NCBI GenBank assembly: GCA_001887945.1
Contig: LDOQ01000022.1
Span: 1 to 37,394, forward strand
From: Spraguea lophii
Lineage: Eukaryota > Microsporidia > Spragueidae
Reading direction: 5' to 3'
DNA length: 37,394 bases
The notes below the pieces were generated by a model that searched no databases, was not told the DNA's origin, and saw nothing but the letters and a program-made list of their open reading frames with translations. Shown one piece after another: positions 27,716 through 37,199 of the stretch. Numbering within the stretch: the stretch's first letter is position 1; each line of letters opens with the position of its first letter. A program made the position numbers and the translations under genes.

Positions 27716-27903
27716 ATGCTTAACTGAGTGATCGTGGGATGGCAACCAAATACCAAGTCTGGGGTTCGAATTCCTTTTCAATAAGAATTAAAAAAAGAAA
27801 GAAAGATAGACCTAAAGAAAAAAAGGATGTTGAGGGAAGGAGGATTCGATAACGTACCATTGGCTATGCCGTGTACGACTGCCCTCCTATTATATTAATG
27901 GAT
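27716..27903 (+). mobile_element. tRNA-derived SINE, copy G (5' part only)
   Basis: The head TGCTTAACTGAGTGATCGTGG and the B-box-like GGTTCGAATTCC are followed by the linker and AGGATTCGATAACGTACC...GCTATGCCGTGTACGAC. Similarity stops at about 27900, about 185 bases in, where the Merlin-like region begins. The rest of the SINE is missing. It may have been cut by the Merlin insertion, but I could not recognise the other half downstream with confidence. Confidence 0.65.
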
Positions 27904-27949
27904 AAAAGATCGTTTTAACTTTCAAAAAAAGTATATAAAAGAGACCATT

Positions 27950-28720
27950 ATGATAAAAACGAATGTTATCGACAGGTTAGAATTAATCTCGTTGATGAGA
28001 AACTCACAAGAATTTTTTGACTATTTGGTGGATCTCGATATTTTAAAAAATTTTGAAAAATGTTCTAAATGTAAAAAAGTATTGAAATTGATGATCAATG
28101 AAGACATATACAAATGGTTATGGAAGTGTCCTAATTCAGATGCACAAATACTCATCTTCTATTAGAAAAAAATTCTCTTGATAATTTACGATATTTCAAA
28201 AAAAAATTTAAGAGAGAACGGAATTTTTAATATTAGCTGCGTAGATATTAGGAATATATTATGGAATAAAATAAAATATCTATCCGAAAAAAAGAATAGG
28301 AAGAAAAAAATCAACAGTTGAGGTAGATGAAACTTACCTTACAAAAAGGAAGTGTAATAGGGGTAAAATAACAAAAAAAACAATGGCATGTCGGAGGAAT
28401 AGGTAGAAAGGGATAAAAGAATGTTTTTTTGAAATAACTATTAAAAGGAATGCATGAAAACTTAAAAAAATTGTATTTTATGATACAAGAAAAGGGGACA
28501 ACCATCACAACGGAAATCATTCCAGCAAGTTTGTGGATTCAAATAATTCTGCAATCCACACACAAAACATAGAGAATAAGTGGAAATATGTGATGAGTTT
28601 TTAAAAACAAAAAGATCTAATAGGAGTAAAAATATAAAAAATTATATAAGAGAATATTTTTATTTATATGATAAAGAGTCCTCATTTTCTGCATTATTGG
28701 ACTTATTAAAGATTATTTGA
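27950..28720 (+). pseudogene. dead Merlin/IS1016-like DDE transposase
   Basis: An intact 71-codon start (27950-28165) has FEKCSKCKKVLKLM and YKWLWKCPN, the N-terminal zinc-ribbon type of Merlin transposases. Decayed blocks follow in order in shifted frames: SIRKK near 28160, STVEVDETYLTKRKCNRGK near 28310 (first catalytic Asp, 'VEvDEtyf.KRKynrG'), WHVGGIGRKG near 28384, TTI near 28499, AIHTQNIENKWKYVM near 28555 ('hT..iE..W') and SALLDLLKII near 28690. Several stops and frameshifts make it inactive. Terminal repeats could not be defined with confidence. Confidence 0.72.
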
Positions 28721-29487
28721 TGGCTTTATTTTCTTTTAAAACCACTCTTTTATCTACCTGAGAGTTAAATAGATTTTTTACCGAAAAATCTAGCTAACTT
28801 CGTTTCAAAATAATATCTTGATTGGAAAATTACAACGGCCTAACAACAAAACATTTTATTTGGAGTGTTGGATCTTAAGAATAGGATTCCACCAAAAATT
28901 AAATTTAAAAATATTCTGTTCTCTAAACAAATTATATATTACCTGCTGAATCATTAATCTATATAATATCTCTTTATTGTGTCGGCCAAACGTTATTCTT
29001 ATTAAACAACAAAATTATATACAACCACATAATATTACGTCTTTTATATTGAAAAAAATAAACTAATACTTTCAAATCTACTGATTATTAAAGTTTAATT
29101 CCAACCCTGTTTTGTAGACTATCAAGTATCTGTTTTTAAAACAATATACCTGGTGTTATTATCATATATTTAAATATTTTATATTCTAAATTGGCCATAA
29201 TCTTTTTAGAGATTCTCAATTAATATATCTTTATAAAATTTTCCAAAACATTGTATTATTTTTTGAATAATTTACATAATAGCAATTTTGTGTTGTTTTC
29301 ACAAATATATTTTAAAAATATTATATGTTTATTTTCAATAAATAAAGATTAAAAAAAGTTTCAAATCAAAATAATATAGAAATAGTAAATAAAATATATA
29401 TATTATTTCAATAATATTTAATCATCTTGTATATTTTGTATGAAATTTTTTAAATTAATTTTTATAAACAAATCTATTTTCAGGGGT
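28721..29487. other. intergenic, upstream of RPN10
   Basis: AT-rich sequence with no supported gene. The frame at 29440-29487 is open into RPN10 but lies upstream of the start motif and is taken as leader. Confidence 0.5.
29483..29486 (+). promoter_or_regulatory. GGG-type motif fixing the RPN10 start
   Basis: GGGG one base before the ATG at 29488; it selects this start over the ATG at 29440. Confidence 0.55.
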
Positions 29488-30129
29488 ATGCCAGAAGTAA
29501 TAGTTATAATCTTAGATAATTCCATTTCTATGTGTAATCAGGATTATTTTCCAAATCGATATGTTTTACAAATAGAGACACTTAGAAAACTTATAGATAA
29601 TAAGTATTCAAGTTCTCAACTGAATGAAATTAGTATTATACCATTAGCTCAACCAACACCACATTTCATTGCTACCCCGACTAAAAATCTATCATTTTTA
29701 GAATATTTCATATCCAAAATTCCGTTGAATAGAAATTTAGATTTAAAGAGTACTTTTTTCCTTGCTTCAAAAGCTTTGGATAGCAAAGAAAACAAATATG
29801 GCACATTAGTCTTTTGTATGGGAACGCTATTACCGCCAGATATGGTTGATGAACAAATCATGTCAGCAGTAGAGCGTATTAAAACCATGCTAGATAAAGA
29901 AGTGCTTGTAAAAATTATATTCTTAGCGGAGGCTAAGGAATATAAGGAATTATTCGATGTTCAATTAGAACATCCTAATTATTCCTCTGTTTATATCTCA
30001 CCTGAAGATGATTTTGGAGCAATTGTGGCAGATATTACTGAACAAGATGATTGGGAGGAAAACGATCCAGAATTAGCCATGGCTATAAAATTATCATTGG
30101 AAGAAACAAATAAGAAACAGGACAATTAA
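29488..30129 (+). CDS. RPN10: 26S proteasome ubiquitin receptor RPN10 (PSMD4)
   Basis: A 213-aa RPN10. The ATG at 29488 is chosen because GGGG (29483-29486) lies one base before it and MPEVIVIILDNS aligns with the family N-terminus ('MV.E.t.vcvDNSe.M'); the ATG at 29440 would add 16 residues with no counterpart. The VWA domain fills ~1-180, with DNSIS (10-14) at the metal-site position, and docks on the proteasome regulatory particle. One ubiquitin-interacting motif near the end (DPELAMAIKLSLEE, ~193-206) has the acidic-Ala-x3-Ser pattern. It converges with the TCP10-like gene; the stops are 24 bases apart. Confidence 0.93.
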   Translation: MPEVIVIILDNSISMCNQDYFPNRYVLQIETLRKLIDNKYSSSQLNEISIIPLAQPTPHFIATPTKNLSFLEYFISKIPLNRNLDLKSTFFLASKALDSKENKYGTLVFCMGTLLPPDMVDEQIMSAVERIKTMLDKEVLVKIIFLAEAKEYKELFDVQLEHPNYSSVYISPEDDFGAIVADITEQDDWEENDPELAMAIKLSLEETNKKQDN

Positions 30130-30153
30130 AATCTTTTAAATGTTTTTTAATTT

Positions 30154-30555
30154 TTATTTAAGATATTCATATTCTTTATTCCCAGTTCTTACTCCTATTG
30201 TTCCATCTGGATATCTTATTTCTTTGATACCCACTGGATAACTTTTTTCTACTTGCCCATTAGGAAATTCATATGTAATTATTTTTGTTTTTACATCGTA
30301 AAGATATCTGTATTTATTATTCCTATCAACTACGTATGTAGAACCATCGGCTAAATGATATCTTGTTTTTGACGTTCTTTTTTCTGTATGAACGATACTC
30401 TTTCCATCTATTAATTCTTTATATTCTTTGTTGAGCTTTTTTAGTTTAGTTATTTCTTCTTTAAGAATATCTATTAAACTAACGCCAGGTTTGTTTTCCA
30501 TCTGCATAAAAAGAGAATTTATTAAATCTATCTTTTCATTGATGTTACGTTCCAT
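30154..30555 (-). CDS. small TCP10/SAS-4 (CPAP) C-terminal G-box-like protein
   Basis: A 133-aa protein. The start at 30555 (MERNINEKIDLINSLF) is preferred because CCC (30557-30559) lies one base before it; an ATG nine codons upstream is outside the motif. The first ~60 residues form a probable coiled coil (ILKEEITKLKKLNKEYKELI). The second half has repeated short beta strands of the form 'pdGs...': YHLADGSTYVVDRNN, YEFPNGQVEKSYP, IRYPDGTIGVRTG. This is the pattern of the TCP10 C-terminal domain (G-box) of SAS-4/CPAP, which binds STIL/Ana2 in centriole assembly. Microsporidia have spindle plaques and no centrioles, so a spindle-pole role is speculation. Upstream it faces CCT3 across a 173-base divergent promoter. 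Confidence 0.72.
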   Translation of the reverse strand: MERNINEKIDLINSLFMQMENKPGVSLIDILKEEITKLKKLNKEYKELIDGKSIVHTEKRTSKTRYHLADGSTYVVDRNNKYRYLYDVKTKIITYEFPNGQVEKSYPVGIKEIRYPDGTIGVRTGNKEYEYLK

Positions 30556-30556
30556 A

Positions 30557-30559
30557 GGG
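30557..30559 (-). promoter_or_regulatory. CCC-type motif at the TCP10-like gene start
   Basis: Reads CCC on the minus strand, one base before the ATG at 30555. It argues for this start over the longer frame from 30582. Confidence 0.5.
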
Positions 30560-30728
30560 TCAAAATAATAAAATATAATCAATGCAAAATTTTATCATCC
30601 AATACAATATTAAAAACAAATATAAATGAGATTGACAATTATTGGTAAGGTACATTGGATTTATCATCATTTTTTTAGAAAAGCAAAGAAATAAGATATA
30701 ATTTTTTTAAAATTTTAAATTTCACCCC

Positions 30729-32297
30729 ATGTCTTCACAACAACAACCAATGAGTTATATAATTTTAGTGAAAGATCAGGCTTTACGGATACAACAAGAA
30801 AATGTTGAAGCTCTTAATATGATATCTTCTATTATAAGTTCATGTTTAGGTCCTTTGTCTCTTCAGAAACTAGTTCTTACAAAAATCGGTTCCTTGGAAA
30901 TTACAAACGATGGTCATTCAATATTAAGGGAATTAGATGTAACACACCCTGCTGCAAAAAGCATAGTAGAGCTTGCTCGAACACAAGATGATGAAGTAGG
31001 AGATGGTACTACATCTGTAATAATTCTGGCTGCAGCAATTATGCGTAGAATGAGTAAATTGCTTTTAAAAAAATATCATCCTATAAAAATTTGTTCTGTT
31101 TTGAGTAGAGCTCTAAAATACGCTGTTAAATGTATGAATGATAATGGTGTAGAAATTAAAAATGAGGAGTTTATACACAGAATAGTTGCAGGAAGTGTTT
31201 CTACTAAAATTTGTAGTATTTTAGGAATAGATATAGCATCATTGGCTATAAAAGCAGTTGATATAGTTTATGATGACTTACTTGTAAAGAAAGTTGATAT
31301 TAAAAGCTTAGCTAAGGTTGAAAAGATTTTTACACCAGGATATTCAGGATCTGAAGTATTAAATGGGGTTATTATAAATAAAACATTAATACATCCTCAA
31401 ATGAGAAAAAGAATAGAAAATCCAAGAATATTAATAATAGATACTCCATTAGAATACAAGAAAGGAGAAAGTCAAACAAATTATGAATTCCACAACGAAA
31501 AAGATTTTACAAGAGCATTAAAAATCGAAGAAGAACAAATAGAAGAAATGTGTAAGAAAATTATAGAAATGAAACCTGATATGGTTGTCACTGAAAAAGG
31601 AATTTGTGATTATGCTATCTCTTTATTCTATCAGAATAATATTACTGCATTAAGACGATTTAAAAAGACCGAAACTCTTAGACTTAGTAAGTGTACTGGT
31701 GGATTGATAGGAAGTAGAACAGAGGATCTTACCGAAAGGAATATTGGGACTGAGTGTTCCTTATTCGAATATGAAAAAATCGGCGATGAATACTATTGCA
31801 AATTTATTTCAAAATCACCCAAAGCATGTTCTGTTTTACTCAAAGGACCATCAAGAGATATCATCAACGAATTAGAAAGAAATTTCTACGATGCAGTTAA
31901 GGTAGCAAAAAATATAAAACTTTCACCAAAAATGTGTGTGGGTGGTGGTGCAACAGAAATGTATGTTGCAAACGAATTAAAAAAAAGTAACGAATTTATT
32001 TCTTCATTTGAAAAAGAAGTTGTATTTGAAATTGCAGAAGCTATAAAAATAATACCCTCAACATTGGCAAAAAATAGTGGTGTCTTTGATCCATTAGCTT
32101 TGATGGCAGAATTGGAGGATAAACATATGTCCGATAGTTTTTATGGAATTGATGGAGTAAAAGGTGTAGTAGCCGATATGAGAGAAATTATTGTAGAACC
32201 AATTGCTATAAAAATACAGTGTTTGAAAAGTGCAATAGAAGCAGTTATTTTATTATTAAGAGTTGATGGTATCATTCAAAGTAGAAAGAATAAATAA
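30729..32297 (+). CDS. CCT3: chaperonin CCT/TRiC subunit gamma
   Basis: A 522-aa group II chaperonin subunit, part of the eight-membered ring that folds actin, tubulin and other cytosolic proteins. The ATP site GDGTTS (91-96) follows RTQDDEV, and TNDGHSILRELDVTHPAAKS is present. The gamma identity is shown by LEYKKGESQTNYEF, DFTRALKIEEEQIEEMC, DMVVTEKGICDYA and KIGDEYYCKF, which match CCT3 and not other subunits. The C-terminal part has GGGATEMYVA, VIDMRE-like VVADMREIIVEP and a final 'LRVDGIIQS'. CCCC (30725-30728) abuts the ATG. Length is close to the usual ~545. Confidence 0.97.
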   Translation: MSSQQQPMSYIILVKDQALRIQQENVEALNMISSIISSCLGPLSLQKLVLTKIGSLEITNDGHSILRELDVTHPAAKSIVELARTQDDEVGDGTTSVIILAAAIMRRMSKLLLKKYHPIKICSVLSRALKYAVKCMNDNGVEIKNEEFIHRIVAGSVSTKICSILGIDIASLAIKAVDIVYDDLLVKKVDIKSLAKVEKIFTPGYSGSEVLNGVIINKTLIHPQMRKRIENPRILIIDTPLEYKKGESQTNYEFHNEKDFTRALKIEEEQIEEMCKKIIEMKPDMVVTEKGICDYAISLFYQNNITALRRFKKTETLRLSKCTGGLIGSRTEDLTERNIGTECSLFEYEKIGDEYYCKFISKSPKACSVLLKGPSRDIINELERNFYDAVKVAKNIKLSPKMCVGGGATEMYVANELKKSNEFISSFEKEVVFEIAEAIKIIPSTLAKNSGVFDPLALMAELEDKHMSDSFYGIDGVKGVVADMREIIVEPIAIKIQCLKSAIEAVILLLRVDGIIQSRKNK

Positions 32298-32930
32298 ACT
32301 TTATTTTATTATTGAATTTAAAATTAATATTTTTTCTCATTCATTAGGTTTTTAACGAAACTTTTATTTATAGAAATTTCCTAATTGGTTGCGACTTATC
32401 ATGGTCTATGACTTTGGTTTCTAAAACACATTTAAACTTGTACTAACTGTTTTTGTTACAGATATGCATTAATCTCATTTTACTTTATGTTTCAGAACAT
32501 TAGGATTTCGCGTATGATGCAAGAGAAAATAAGGACAGTGTGATTATTAACATAATGTTGTTGTTTTTTTATTTTTATAAATGATGTTGTTTAAAAATGG
32601 AAATGTATTGGTTTATTTACACCCATTTTTAGTAAATTTCTATGATTTTTAACGCAAAGATTTTATATTTATATATCTGCAAATAATATTGACACTTCAA
32701 TGACATTTATGATATGATTGTTATTAATGTGGAATTTTAACTAATTTGGAATATATGAAGTTTTTATTTTATGTTTATACTTAGTGTATTATATATACTA
32801 TTATTTTTTTAAAAAAAAGGAACATCGTTTAAAAAGAAGAAAATATTATGTTTAACTTTTTTGAGAAATATTAACTTAAACGTCAAAACTTATATAAAAA
32901 CTATATATATATACATTAATATTATTCCTT
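32298..32930. other. intergenic with a SINE fragment
   Basis: Apart from the 3' SINE piece at 32352-32521, AT-rich spacer with nothing I can name. Confidence 0.5.
32352..32521 (-). mobile_element. tRNA-derived SINE, copy E (3' end only)
   Basis: From the tail (AACGAAACTTTTATTTATAG on the plus strand) through TTGGTTGCGACTTATCATGGTC and GATATGCATTAATCTCATTT to CGCGTATGATGC. It covers only the last ~170 bases of the element and stops abruptly, like a 5'-truncated retroposition product. Confidence 0.78.
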
Positions 32931-34166
32931 ATGGATTTATTCATTAATAATAATACAAAACTTTTTAAACATTCAACCGTAAGTAAACATATGCTTTTAA
33001 ATACAAAGAAAAATATCAAATATATTTTAAAAGCATCGTTCTTATCGACAATAATGTTATTATGCTTGAAGTTGTTAAATTATACATTCATTCCAACTCC
33101 ATATGCCAAATGTATTTTTACAGATAAACAAAGAATAGAAGATTTATACAATAATCATGATTCCTCAATTACAAATTTAAATTTTAGTAGAGACGATGAA
33201 ATATATTTGGGTTATCTAGGTTTTAATTTACATGTTGACTATATGTTACCAGATTCTTTAAACAGACCAGAACTATTAGAATTGTTTAAGGAATATTGCG
33301 AAATTGTTAAATATCCAGCCGATGAACTTTCCCAGTATGAAAATGCTATAAATGAATCTGTTATTATAGAAAAATTATTGGAAAATCTTATAAATTATTT
33401 TGCCAAATATCATGAAATTTTATCTTCGAAAATAAAGTATATATATAATATAATTAAAGAGTATCACGGAGGGCATGATAGGATCGGAGATCCAAACAGA
33501 ATAACAATAGAAGATTTTTATTATCCAGCGACACCAACCTGTCGTTTTATATTTGAAAAGTTTTGTGAAGAGCTGGATAAATACATTGTACCAATATCTA
33601 TTTTACTTCAGAAAATAGAAACTACAAAAATATATACACAAATATTAGGATACGAACTTATAAAAGTTAAAGCATATTCAAACATAGGAAGTGTTCCACA
33701 TCTACATAATAGTCTAGAAATGAGTATCAAAAATACGTTAATAAAAGTAACACAAATATTAACAAAGATTGCAGCTCTTTCGCTCGATATGCAATCTAAA
33801 CACTTCGGATTCCGACCGTTTCAAAATTATTTCTCACTTTTGAACGTTCATTTTTCTATATTACGCGTAAAAGATGTCCTTCTTTGTTTTTATTTGAATA
33901 ATGGAGCTCCTAAATTCGAACCAATGTTAAGAAATTATAAGTTTTCTAACCTAAACTCATTTCTTGAATATAATATATACGACATGTATGAAAGTATAAA
34001 AAATATTTTTAGTTTATCTGATAAGATTGACGACGAATTTAAGAAGAGAATCATTAACAAAATAGTAAAAATATTTTCAAAAACATCTGTTAATACAATA
34101 AATATGTATTCGTTAGATGATATAAAATCAATAGTTAATATATTTGTGGATGTAGATGATTTGTAG
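32931..34166 (+). CDS. hypothetical protein with an N-terminal membrane anchor
   Basis: A 411-aa ORF with no family I recognise. After a basic, polar start (to ~residue 33), a hydrophobic stretch at ~34-53 (ASFLSTIMLLCLKLLNYTF) suggests a signal anchor, so most of the protein would be lumenal or extracellular. The rest is mainly helical with a central FYYPATPTCRFIFEKFCEEL and a conserved-looking HFGFRPFQNYFSLLNVHF. A C-terminal DDIKSIVNIFVDVDD is acidic. It could be a secreted or type II membrane protein peculiar to the lineage. No CCC/GGG is close to the start. Confidence 0.72.
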   Translation: MDLFINNNTKLFKHSTVSKHMLLNTKKNIKYILKASFLSTIMLLCLKLLNYTFIPTPYAKCIFTDKQRIEDLYNNHDSSITNLNFSRDDEIYLGYLGFNLHVDYMLPDSLNRPELLELFKEYCEIVKYPADELSQYENAINESVIIEKLLENLINYFAKYHEILSSKIKYIYNIIKEYHGGHDRIGDPNRITIEDFYYPATPTCRFIFEKFCEELDKYIVPISILLQKIETTKIYTQILGYELIKVKAYSNIGSVPHLHNSLEMSIKNTLIKVTQILTKIAALSLDMQSKHFGFRPFQNYFSLLNVHFSILRVKDVLLCFYLNNGAPKFEPMLRNYKFSNLNSFLEYNIYDMYESIKNIFSLSDKIDDEFKKRIINKIVKIFSKTSVNTINMYSLDDIKSIVNIFVDVDDL

Positions 34167-35051
34167 TTGGTGATGTAAAAAGAAAGAACAACGTTTTTAT
34201 ATTTAATTCCTGAATGTTAAATACATAAAAAATGTTAACTTTCTATTTTTTAAGTGGAATTTTATTTATTAAAATTCTTTTTAATTAACCACAATACAAG
34301 ATATTATGAGATTATTAAATTTTATAACAAAATTAATAATATATTAATTTGTTTAACGTGAAAATTATAGGATTTTTTTATTAATGAAACTTTTATTTAT
34401 AGAAGTTTTATATCCGATTGCGACCCATCATGCCCCATGTCCTTCGGTTCCTAAAACACATTTAAACCTGTATTAACTGATTTCACTACAGATATGTATT
34501 AATTTCATCTCATCCCATGCTCCAGGGTGTTATCCTTTTGTGTGTGATGCACGTCACCGTCTTTATAGTCTTTTAAAGGTTTTCAACTTCTTTTTTGATA
34601 TAATATCGACCAAATCAGTATTCAATATATGAATCGTAACTATGTCAACTAAATACTATCTTGATTTGATAGACAAAGAAATAGAATAAGATATGGTTGA
34701 GTTTCAATGTTTAAATATTTTCGATCATTCCATATTTTATACGATAACACTTTGCTTTGAAAATTATTCCAAATAAGTAATTCAAGCTCTGGAATTTTAG
34801 TATTGGATTATTATCTCAAAAAATTTAATTAAACGTCATAATTAAAAGAATATGGATAATACCTAATCCGTAAGAAAAAAATAGAAAATAGAATAAGAAT
34901 GTTTTTATTTTCATACAATATTAGAAATATATAAATATACATATTAAAGAAAACAGATGGTAAATTGTAAAGAAGAGGAAAGATTTGGTGATGATAATAT
35001 GAATTTTAAGTAGATATATATCTAGACAACAAAAATAAACATAACGTCCTC
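34167..35051. other. intergenic between the hypothetical gene and the right repeat arm
   Basis: Holds a partial SINE (34382-34672). The remaining AT-rich sequence shows no gene. Confidence 0.5.
34382..34672 (-). mobile_element. tRNA-derived SINE, copy F (3' part)
   Basis: Tail TAATGAAACTTTTATTTATAG, then GATTGCGACCCATCATGCCC, CCTTCGGTTCC, GATATGTATTAATTTCATC, GATGCACGTCACCGTC and a diverged CAACTAAATACTATCTTGAT. It covers about the last 290 bases; the head with the Pol III promoter is missing. Confidence 0.78.
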
Positions 35052-35157
35052 ATTTTATTATTAATTTTATTAAAAAAAGATTAAACTAAAGTTTTTGTAA
35101 ATTTCTAAACTAATTATTTATTCTTTTAGGATAATTTAACAATTAATGATTATTTAT

Positions 35158-37110
35158 TCACATATAATATTTCTTTATGAAATTGATTATCTTTCTTTTA
35201 TTTTTTGTTGTTATTTCTTCATACTTTCCTATAAATAAAAAATAATATTTATTATTGTTGTAAAGCTTTTTTAGTAATATCGTATCTTCTGTATATTCTA
35301 AGATTATTTTAAAAGTATTATATCTTAATCTAAATCTTTCTATTATAAGATTTAAAATCTTATTATCTGTCTTAAAATATAATATTATTTCTATAAATTT
35401 ACTATGTAAGATTCTACGTTCTAAAAATCTATCTGATAAATTAATCATAGTATAAAATAAATTTATAATAGATTTTATATATTGACTGTTATAATCCCCA
35501 GTCTGTTGTATAATCTCTGCTGAGTGGCATGTTAAGACATTTTTTATTTTTGCATTGCTATTTTCTATGTATCCCTTAGAATATTTTTGTTCTAATTGTT
35601 GATATAATTTATTGAATAACATTGCGATAAATACATATACATTATCTTTATCCGTATCACAATCTTTTATATTTTCATCTATGTACAAATCCTCGGATAT
35701 TTTAGAATTTAATATTATTTCATTTTTAGTTGTTAGTACGCTTGTTATTTTTGTATTTCTTTTCAAATCCTTTGTAGAATCTATTATGTTATCCAAAGAC
35801 TTATATTCATGTAATAAAATATCATAAAGATTATAGAATTTAGAAAAAATATAAATATTTCCATTCAAATTTATACTTTCTTCAAAGATATATTTGAGTG
35901 TTGCTCTATCACACAATCTATTTGTTATAGAAAATTCTAAAAAACATATAAAATCTATTTCATTGTTAGAATATTTATATTTTCTAAATTCTATTTGTTG
36001 CTTCTTATAGAATTCGATTCCGTTATAAATAATATCTTTTATTATAACAGATTTTTTTATTTTTAAAATATTTAATAAAGATTTATAATTATTTTCATTA
36101 TAAAATATTTCTACGAGTTTATTATAATTATTTTCTACCAAAACTTTGATATCAAAGATAGAAGATAAATTAGATTGTAGAATATCTTTATTATAATCAA
36201 ATTCTCTCAAATATTTAAGAATTAATTGTTGTATATTTATATGTGTTAGAGATGGCTTTAAAAGTAAATATATTTCTATATCTTTTATATTATCAGTAAA
36301 TATCATATTCGAGTATTTTTTGTTGATGATAGAATATTTATATTTCATTTGTATCTTTTCCATTATTCTTAGAATATATTTAAATTCTTCTACAAAATAT
36401 TTATCAGTATTTTTATTTTCATTATAATATTTTATTTTATATTTGTTATATATTCTTTTTAATACATCTTCTATATTCTTTATATATTCATATTTGCCCA
36501 GATCTATTAATATTTCTATGATAACAAAAAAATAAATATGAATTTCATCATCATGTGTTAATTTTAAATTTATAAAAGTATTTAGTTCTTGATATTCTTC
36601 ATCGTTTAAAAAATATATAAGTTTTAATAAAAATATAAATCTGACAGAACCTTTATAATGATTTATAAGATTTTTATATAATTTTATTTCATTATTATTT
36701 ATATCTGGTGTTTTAAATATTATGTTTCTAAGATTGTTTTTACGTTCAAATTGTGTAAGAATCTCATTCTTTTTATAATTTTTGAAAAATATAAAAATAT
36801 TTTTTAATGTAATTTCATCTAATATACAATTATTTATAATGTATATAATGGATTCATATATTATTTCCTCTTTAGAATTGGTTTGAAGACTTTTAAAATA
36901 TTCTGAAAATATTCCTGGAAGATATTCTTTTAAATATATTTTTATAATAATAAGAAATTCTAAATGATATTCATGTATATTCTTAAGAGAATAAAATAAA
37001 TAAAATGGTATTATGTTAGATGGAATATTTTTATTTCTATAAAAATTTATTATGAAAAGAAGATTTTGTTCTTTTTTAAATTTTTTTAAAATATCGAAAT
37101 CTGTTAACAT
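35158..37110 (-). CDS. 650-aa protein of unknown function, copy 2
   Basis: Paralogue of the gene at 285-2237, the same 650 codons with the CCC motif beside the ATG and no internal stop. Differences cluster in places, for example LNEIFTGNIED against SNMIFTDNIKD (residues ~270), and IENTLTYQSSE against IKNVLTCHSAE near residue 530. The first ~30 residues and the C-terminus are nearly unchanged. I see no known domain. Two intact, diverged copies mean both are probably expressed or only recently relaxed. Function unknown. Confidence 0.85.
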   Translation of the reverse strand: MLTDFDILKKFKKEQNLLFIINFYRNKNIPSNIIPFYLFYSLKNIHEYHLEFLIIIKIYLKEYLPGIFSEYFKSLQTNSKEEIIYESIIYIINNCILDEITLKNIFIFFKNYKKNEILTQFERKNNLRNIIFKTPDINNNEIKLYKNLINHYKGSVRFIFLLKLIYFLNDEEYQELNTFINLKLTHDDEIHIYFFVIIEILIDLGKYEYIKNIEDVLKRIYNKYKIKYYNENKNTDKYFVEEFKYILRIMEKIQMKYKYSIINKKYSNMIFTDNIKDIEIYLLLKPSLTHINIQQLILKYLREFDYNKDILQSNLSSIFDIKVLVENNYNKLVEIFYNENNYKSLLNILKIKKSVIIKDIIYNGIEFYKKQQIEFRKYKYSNNEIDFICFLEFSITNRLCDRATLKYIFEESINLNGNIYIFSKFYNLYDILLHEYKSLDNIIDSTKDLKRNTKITSVLTTKNEIILNSKISEDLYIDENIKDCDTDKDNVYVFIAMLFNKLYQQLEQKYSKGYIENSNAKIKNVLTCHSAEIIQQTGDYNSQYIKSIINLFYTMINLSDRFLERRILHSKFIEIILYFKTDNKILNLIIERFRLRYNTFKIILEYTEDTILLKKLYNNNKYYFLFIGKYEEITTKNKRKIINFIKKYYM

Positions 37111-37199
37111 GGGTCAGAATGAGTAATATAAATAAAAATATATTTATTGAATTAATTTGATTTGTACTTACTAGGTATTATTGTTTATTATAAAATATT

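Noticed and set aside
28960..29010. Possible remaining half of SINE copy G (GTGTCGGCCAAACGTTATTC)
   Set aside because: Only a short stretch resembles the SINE body; too weak without an alignment.
29440..29487. 16-residue N-terminal extension of RPN10
   Set aside because: GGGG and the family alignment both favour the ATG at 29488.
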